A stretch of 6,561 nucleotides of DNA from Actinomycetota bacterium (lineage in GTDB: Bacteria; Actinomycetota; Actinomycetes; Nanopelagicales; Nanopelagicaceae), in NCBI GenBank assembly GCA_947490605.1, contig CANLHE010000043.1, positions 1 through 6,561 on the forward strand, in the 5' to 3' direction. This document shows, in pieces, positions 4,769-6,561 of the stretch (positions are counted from its first letter, which is position 1; every line of letters starts with the position of its first letter). Below the pieces are notes generated by a model. The model had not been told where the DNA came from. It saw only the letters and a list, made by a program, of their open reading frames with translations, and ran no database searches. The translations under genes and the position numbers were made by a program.

Positions 4769-6561
4769 TTACTCGCTCTTTGCTTCTTCTGGAAGATTTG
4801 CCGGAACTAATGAGTATTTACCCTTTGGATCAATCTCATTAATTACAACTTCAATCTTCTCGCCAACCTTCATAACCTCTTCAAGGTTTTCAATGCGCTT
4901 TCCACCATGCATCTTGCGAATTTGCGAGATGTGTAGCAAGCCATCTTTACCTGGAGCTAGGTTTACGAAAGCACCAAATGTTGCAAGTTTTACAACAGAA
5001 CCATTGAACTTATCGCCAACAGAAAGCTGTACTGGATTTGCGATCGCATTAATTTGCGCCTTCGCAGCCTCAGCGGCAGAACCTTCAGTTGCACCGATAT
5101 AAATAGTTCCATCATCTTCAATGGTGATGTCTGCGCCTGTCTCATCTTGAATCTGATTAATCATCTTGCCCTTAGGCCCGATAACTGCACCGATCATGTC
5201 AACAGGTACCTTGATTGAAATAATGCGAGGAGCAAGCAGTGACATTTCATCTGGAGATGAAATTGCTTGATTCATAACATCAAGGATGGCAAGACGAGCT
5301 TCCTTTGCTTGCAGCAATGCTGCTGAAAGAACGGATGCTGGAATACCATCAAGTTTTGTATCTAATTGAAGTGCGGTAACAAACTCTTTTGTACCAGCAA
5401 CTTTAAAGTCCATATCTCCGAATGCATCTTCTGCGCCCAAAATATCGGTAAGTGCTACATACTCAGTTTTGCCATCAACATCATCAGAGATAAGTCCCAT
5501 TGCAATACCAGCAACAGCTGCCTTAAGTGGCACACCTGCATTTAGTAGTGACATTGTTGAAGCACAAACAGATCCCATAGATGTTGATCCATTTGAACCT
5601 AAGGCTTCTGAAACCTGACGAATTGCATAAGGAAACTCTTCGCGAGTTGGTAGAACTGGAAGTAATGCACGCTCTGCGAGCGCACCATGTCCAATTTCAC
5701 GACGCTTTGGAGATCCAACTCGACCAGTCTCACCAACAGAGTAAGGCGGGAAGTTGTAGTTATGCATATAACGCTTGTGATCCTCTGGAGAAAGAGTGTC
5801 TAACTGTTGCTCCATCTTAAGCATATTTAAAGTTGTAACACCCAGAATCTGAGTCTCACCTCTTTCAAATATTGCCGAACCGTGAACGCGAGGAATTACC
5901 TCAACTTCAGCGGTTAATGCACGGATATCGCGTAGACCGCGACCATCAATACGGATCTTCTCGCGTAATACTCGCTGGCGTACTAATTTCTTAGTAACTG
6001 AGCGAAGTGAAGCTGAGATCTCTTTGACGCGCTCTGGAAAATCAACTGTGATCTTCGCAGTAACAGCCTTATTGATCTCATCAAGCTTTGTCTCACGCTC
6101 TTGCTTACCAGCAATTGTTAATGCCTTAGCTAGATCATCCTTTGCAGCCTTTTCAACAACTGCATAAATATCATCTTGGTAATCAAGGAATACTGGGAAT
6201 TCACCAGTTGGCTTTGCAGCCTGCTTAGCAAGCGCCATCTGTGCTTCGCAAAGTATGCGAATAAATGGCTTTGCTGCCTCTAATCCTTGGCCAACAATCT
6301 CTTCAGTCGGCACAGTTGCGCCAGCTTTAATTAGATCAATGGTCTTAGTTGTAGCCTCTGCTTCAACCATCATGATTGCAACATCGCCATCTGAAATTCG
6401 ACCGGCAACTACCATGTCAAAAACAGCTTTTTCTAAATCAGAGTGATTTGGGAAAGCAACCCATTGACCTTCGATAAGTGCAACACGCACACCACCGATT
6501 GGGCCAGAGAATGGCAAGCCAGCTAATTGAGTTGACATTGATGCTGCGTTGATCGCAATTA
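4769..6561 (-). CDS. pnp: Polynucleotide phosphorylase (PNPase / GpsI), 5' end outside window
   Basis: PNPase degrades RNA 3' to 5' with phosphate, releasing nucleoside diphosphates, and can run in reverse to add tails; it is a cytosolic trimer. The frame reads through the right edge (the seven codons before the first visible ATG, at 6538, give IAINAAS, a conserved core sequence), so that ATG is internal. 596 residues are visible and roughly 130-150 N-terminal residues are missing. Numbering from that internal Met: the rest of RNase PH domain 1 (about 1-75), the helical linker domain (about 80-190), RNase PH domain 2 from DGRGLRDIR (198), with phosphate-binding [14 protein letters not shown] (314-327) and catalytic Asp371, Asp377 and Lys379 in [10 protein letters not shown] (equivalent to E. 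coli D486, D492, K494). A KH domain follows with GPKG at 454-457, then an S1 domain (about 506-577) and a short acidic tail. It heads the coupled peptidase-dapB-redoxin unit. Confidence 0.98.
   Translation of the reverse strand, partial: IAINAASMSTQLAGLPFSGPIGGVRVALIEGQWVAFPNHSDLEKAVFDMVVAGRISDGDVAIMMVEAEATTKTIDLIKAGATVPTEEIVGQGLEAAKPFIRILCEAQMALAKQAAKPTGEFPVFLDYQDDIYAVVEKAAKDDLAKALTIAGKQERETKLDEINKAVTAKITVDFPERVKEISASLRSVTKKLVRQRVLREKIRIDGRGLRDIRALTAEVEVIPRVHGSAIFERGETQILGVTTLNMLKMEQQLDTLSPEDHKRYMHNYNFPPYSVGETGRVGSPKRREIGHGALAERALLPVLPTREEFPYAIRQVSEALGSNGSTSMGSVCASTMSLLNAGVPLKAAVAGIAMGLISDDVDGKTEYVALTDILGAEDAFGDMDFKVAGTKEFVTALQLDTKLDGIPASVLSAALLQAKEARLAILDVMNQAISSPDEMSLLAPRIISIKVPVDMIGAVIGPKGKMINQIQDETGADITIEDDGTIYIGATEGSAAEAAKAQINAIANPVQLSVGDKFNGSVVKLATFGAFVNLAPGKDGLLHISQIRKMHGGKRIENLEEVMKVGEKIEVVINEIDPKGKYSLVPANLPEEAKSE

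Noticed and set aside
6536..6538. ATG at 6536-6538 as the pnp start
   Set aside because: The seven codons before it remain open and encode conserved PNPase core sequence (INAAS before [10 protein letters not shown]), so the ATG is internal and the gene continues beyond the window.
1..6561. Search for tRNA, rRNA, CRISPR arrays, insertion sequences, attachment sites or phage-defence genes
   Set aside because: Almost every base is in a housekeeping or transporter gene. I saw no spaced direct repeats, terminal inverted repeats, transposase motifs or tRNA-like T-loop sequence. No evidence of a new system was found beyond the points listed.

Overview
The window is ordinary, densely packed bacterial chromosome, most likely from a member of Actinomycetota with a streamlined, AT-leaning genome. 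The evidence is the gene neighbourhood: pnp, an M16 peptidase, dapB, thyX and dapA in this order and strand is, from general knowledge, the actinobacterial arrangement (gpsI-pepR...dapB...thyX-dapA in mycobacteria and streptomycetes). A mycoredoxin-like protein fits the same phylum. The low GC by eye, overlapping genes and near absence of intergenic DNA suggest a freshwater acI/'Ca. Nanopelagicales'-type organism, but that placement is inference.

Layout, right to left along the minus strand: pnp (polynucleotide phosphorylase, cut by the right edge) is followed after 1 nt by an M16 zinc peptidase with a TTG start, then dapB (ATGA overlap), then a small CxxC glutaredoxin/mycoredoxin-like protein (ATGA overlap). 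This tightly coupled minus-strand operon ends at about 2505. Facing it on the plus strand is azlC-azlD (1541-2508, ATGA overlap), a predicted branched-chain amino acid exporter. The stop codons of azlD and the redoxin overlap by 4 bp inside an inverted repeat. Divergent from azlC across a 52-bp gap is thyX (FAD-dependent thymidylate synthase), followed on the minus strand by dapA (cut by the left edge).

Functionally, DapA and DapB are consecutive enzymes of diaminopimelate/lysine synthesis; ThyX makes dTMP; PNPase handles RNA turnover; AzlCD probably exports amino acids; the redoxin is probably a mycothiol-linked reductase. Genes inside overlapping units (azlD, dapB, redoxin) carry purine-rich Shine-Dalgarno sequences. 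Three genes that follow a gap (azlC, thyX, dapA) lack a good one and instead have a TANNNT -10-like hexamer ending 6-7 nt before the start codon, the geometry expected for leaderless mRNAs.

I see no RNA gene, mobile element, CRISPR array or convincing novel system. No stretch over 300 bases lacks a gene; the longest non-coding gap is 52 bp. The points of interest are the expression architecture and the azlCD-redoxin segment lying between dapB and thyX.
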